Source: Anastrepha obliqua (Eukaryota > Arthropoda > Insecta > Diptera > Tephritidae). Taken from it: a stretch of 64,000 bases of DNA. Under the pieces are notes generated by a model. It ran no database searches. It was not told the DNA's origin and was given only the letters and a program-made list of their open reading frames with translations. Position 1 is the first letter of the stretch. Every line of letters starts with the position of its first letter. Shown here piece by piece: positions 63,719-64,000 of this stretch. Made by a program: the position numbers and the translations under genes. The stretch spans positions 30,154,001 to 30,218,000 of the forward strand of contig NC_072893.1 of NCBI RefSeq assembly GCF_027943255.1, read 5' to 3'.

Positions 63719-64000
63719 ATAATTACTAATGAACTTTTCTAAATCACTCATTTATTCGATTCGCAGTTTTATATGCACATATTCTGCGTTAGTTGAAAGT
63801 TTGTGTGCGTAATTATATGCATATGCATGTGTGTATGCGCGTTTGGCTTTCTGGACGGATATTAGAATGATATTTTCTCATCAATATAATTTGGAATTGA
63901 TGAAAGAGATTAAGACATATGTACATATTTTCTGATTGATTTATATAAAAATCAGGTCATATCCAGTATGAACTATTTTATACCGAAAAGAAATTTCCAT
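63719..64000. other. No feature recognised
   Basis: AT-rich end of the window without a supported feature. Confidence 0.4.

Overview
The window looks like chromosomal DNA of a higher dipteran, most probably a tephritid fruit fly. It is AT-rich, has short GT-AG introns and (GTT)n/(CA)n microsatellites, and contains DD41D 'rosa'-type, DD34D mariner, DD34E Tc1, hAT, piggyBac-like and Helitron-type DNA transposons plus RNase H-bearing non-LTR remnants and tRNA-derived SINEs. The species assignment is an inference from this mobile-element set.

There is one convincing host gene, on the minus strand between 23880 and 13779. I can join ten exons by matching splice sites and reading phase; they total 4155 nt (1384 codons plus stop). 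The 5' end is missing: the first exon seen has no ATG and opens at an acceptor directly after an in-frame stop. The product carries six divergent MADF-like modules, an acidic linker with two SUMO-interacting-type motifs and a roughly 500-residue Pro/Ala/Thr-rich linker. Each module is split by a phase-1 intron at the equivalent place, which suggests growth by duplication of exon pairs. Transposons sit only in its two large introns (17970-20221 and 14207-17337).

Layout: 1-2240 holds non-LTR scraps. 2241-11750 is two apparently identical 4755-bp units in tandem (mariner split by a TTAA MITE, tRNA-derived SINE, reverse-transcriptase fragment, unrecognised reading frame). 12030-13222 is a mariner relic split by a 132-bp SINE-like insert. 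13779-23880 is the host gene. 24080-26403 has three non-LTR fragments. 27830-32450 is a nested stack: a Tc1 relic holds a Helentron-like element, which holds a nearly intact Tc1-like element with 200-bp inverted repeats. 32480-36340 has pogo-like and Tc1-like relics. 36676-38520 is a hAT element with a rosa relic inside. 47572-49442 is a non-autonomous Helitron carrying a higher-order minisatellite.

A diverged segmental duplication pairs 38238-42860 with 50322-59897. The second copy has grown by separate insertions whose empty sites survive in the first: a piggyBac-like element at TTAA, a mariner at TA and a 5'-truncated non-LTR element; a fold-back element also replaces part of the sequence.

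I found no rRNA gene, CRISPR array, operon or bacterial feature. Apart from the MADF gene, essentially all protein-coding signal is transposon-derived and mostly broken. Boundaries of relics are approximate. All identity statements come from reading by eye.
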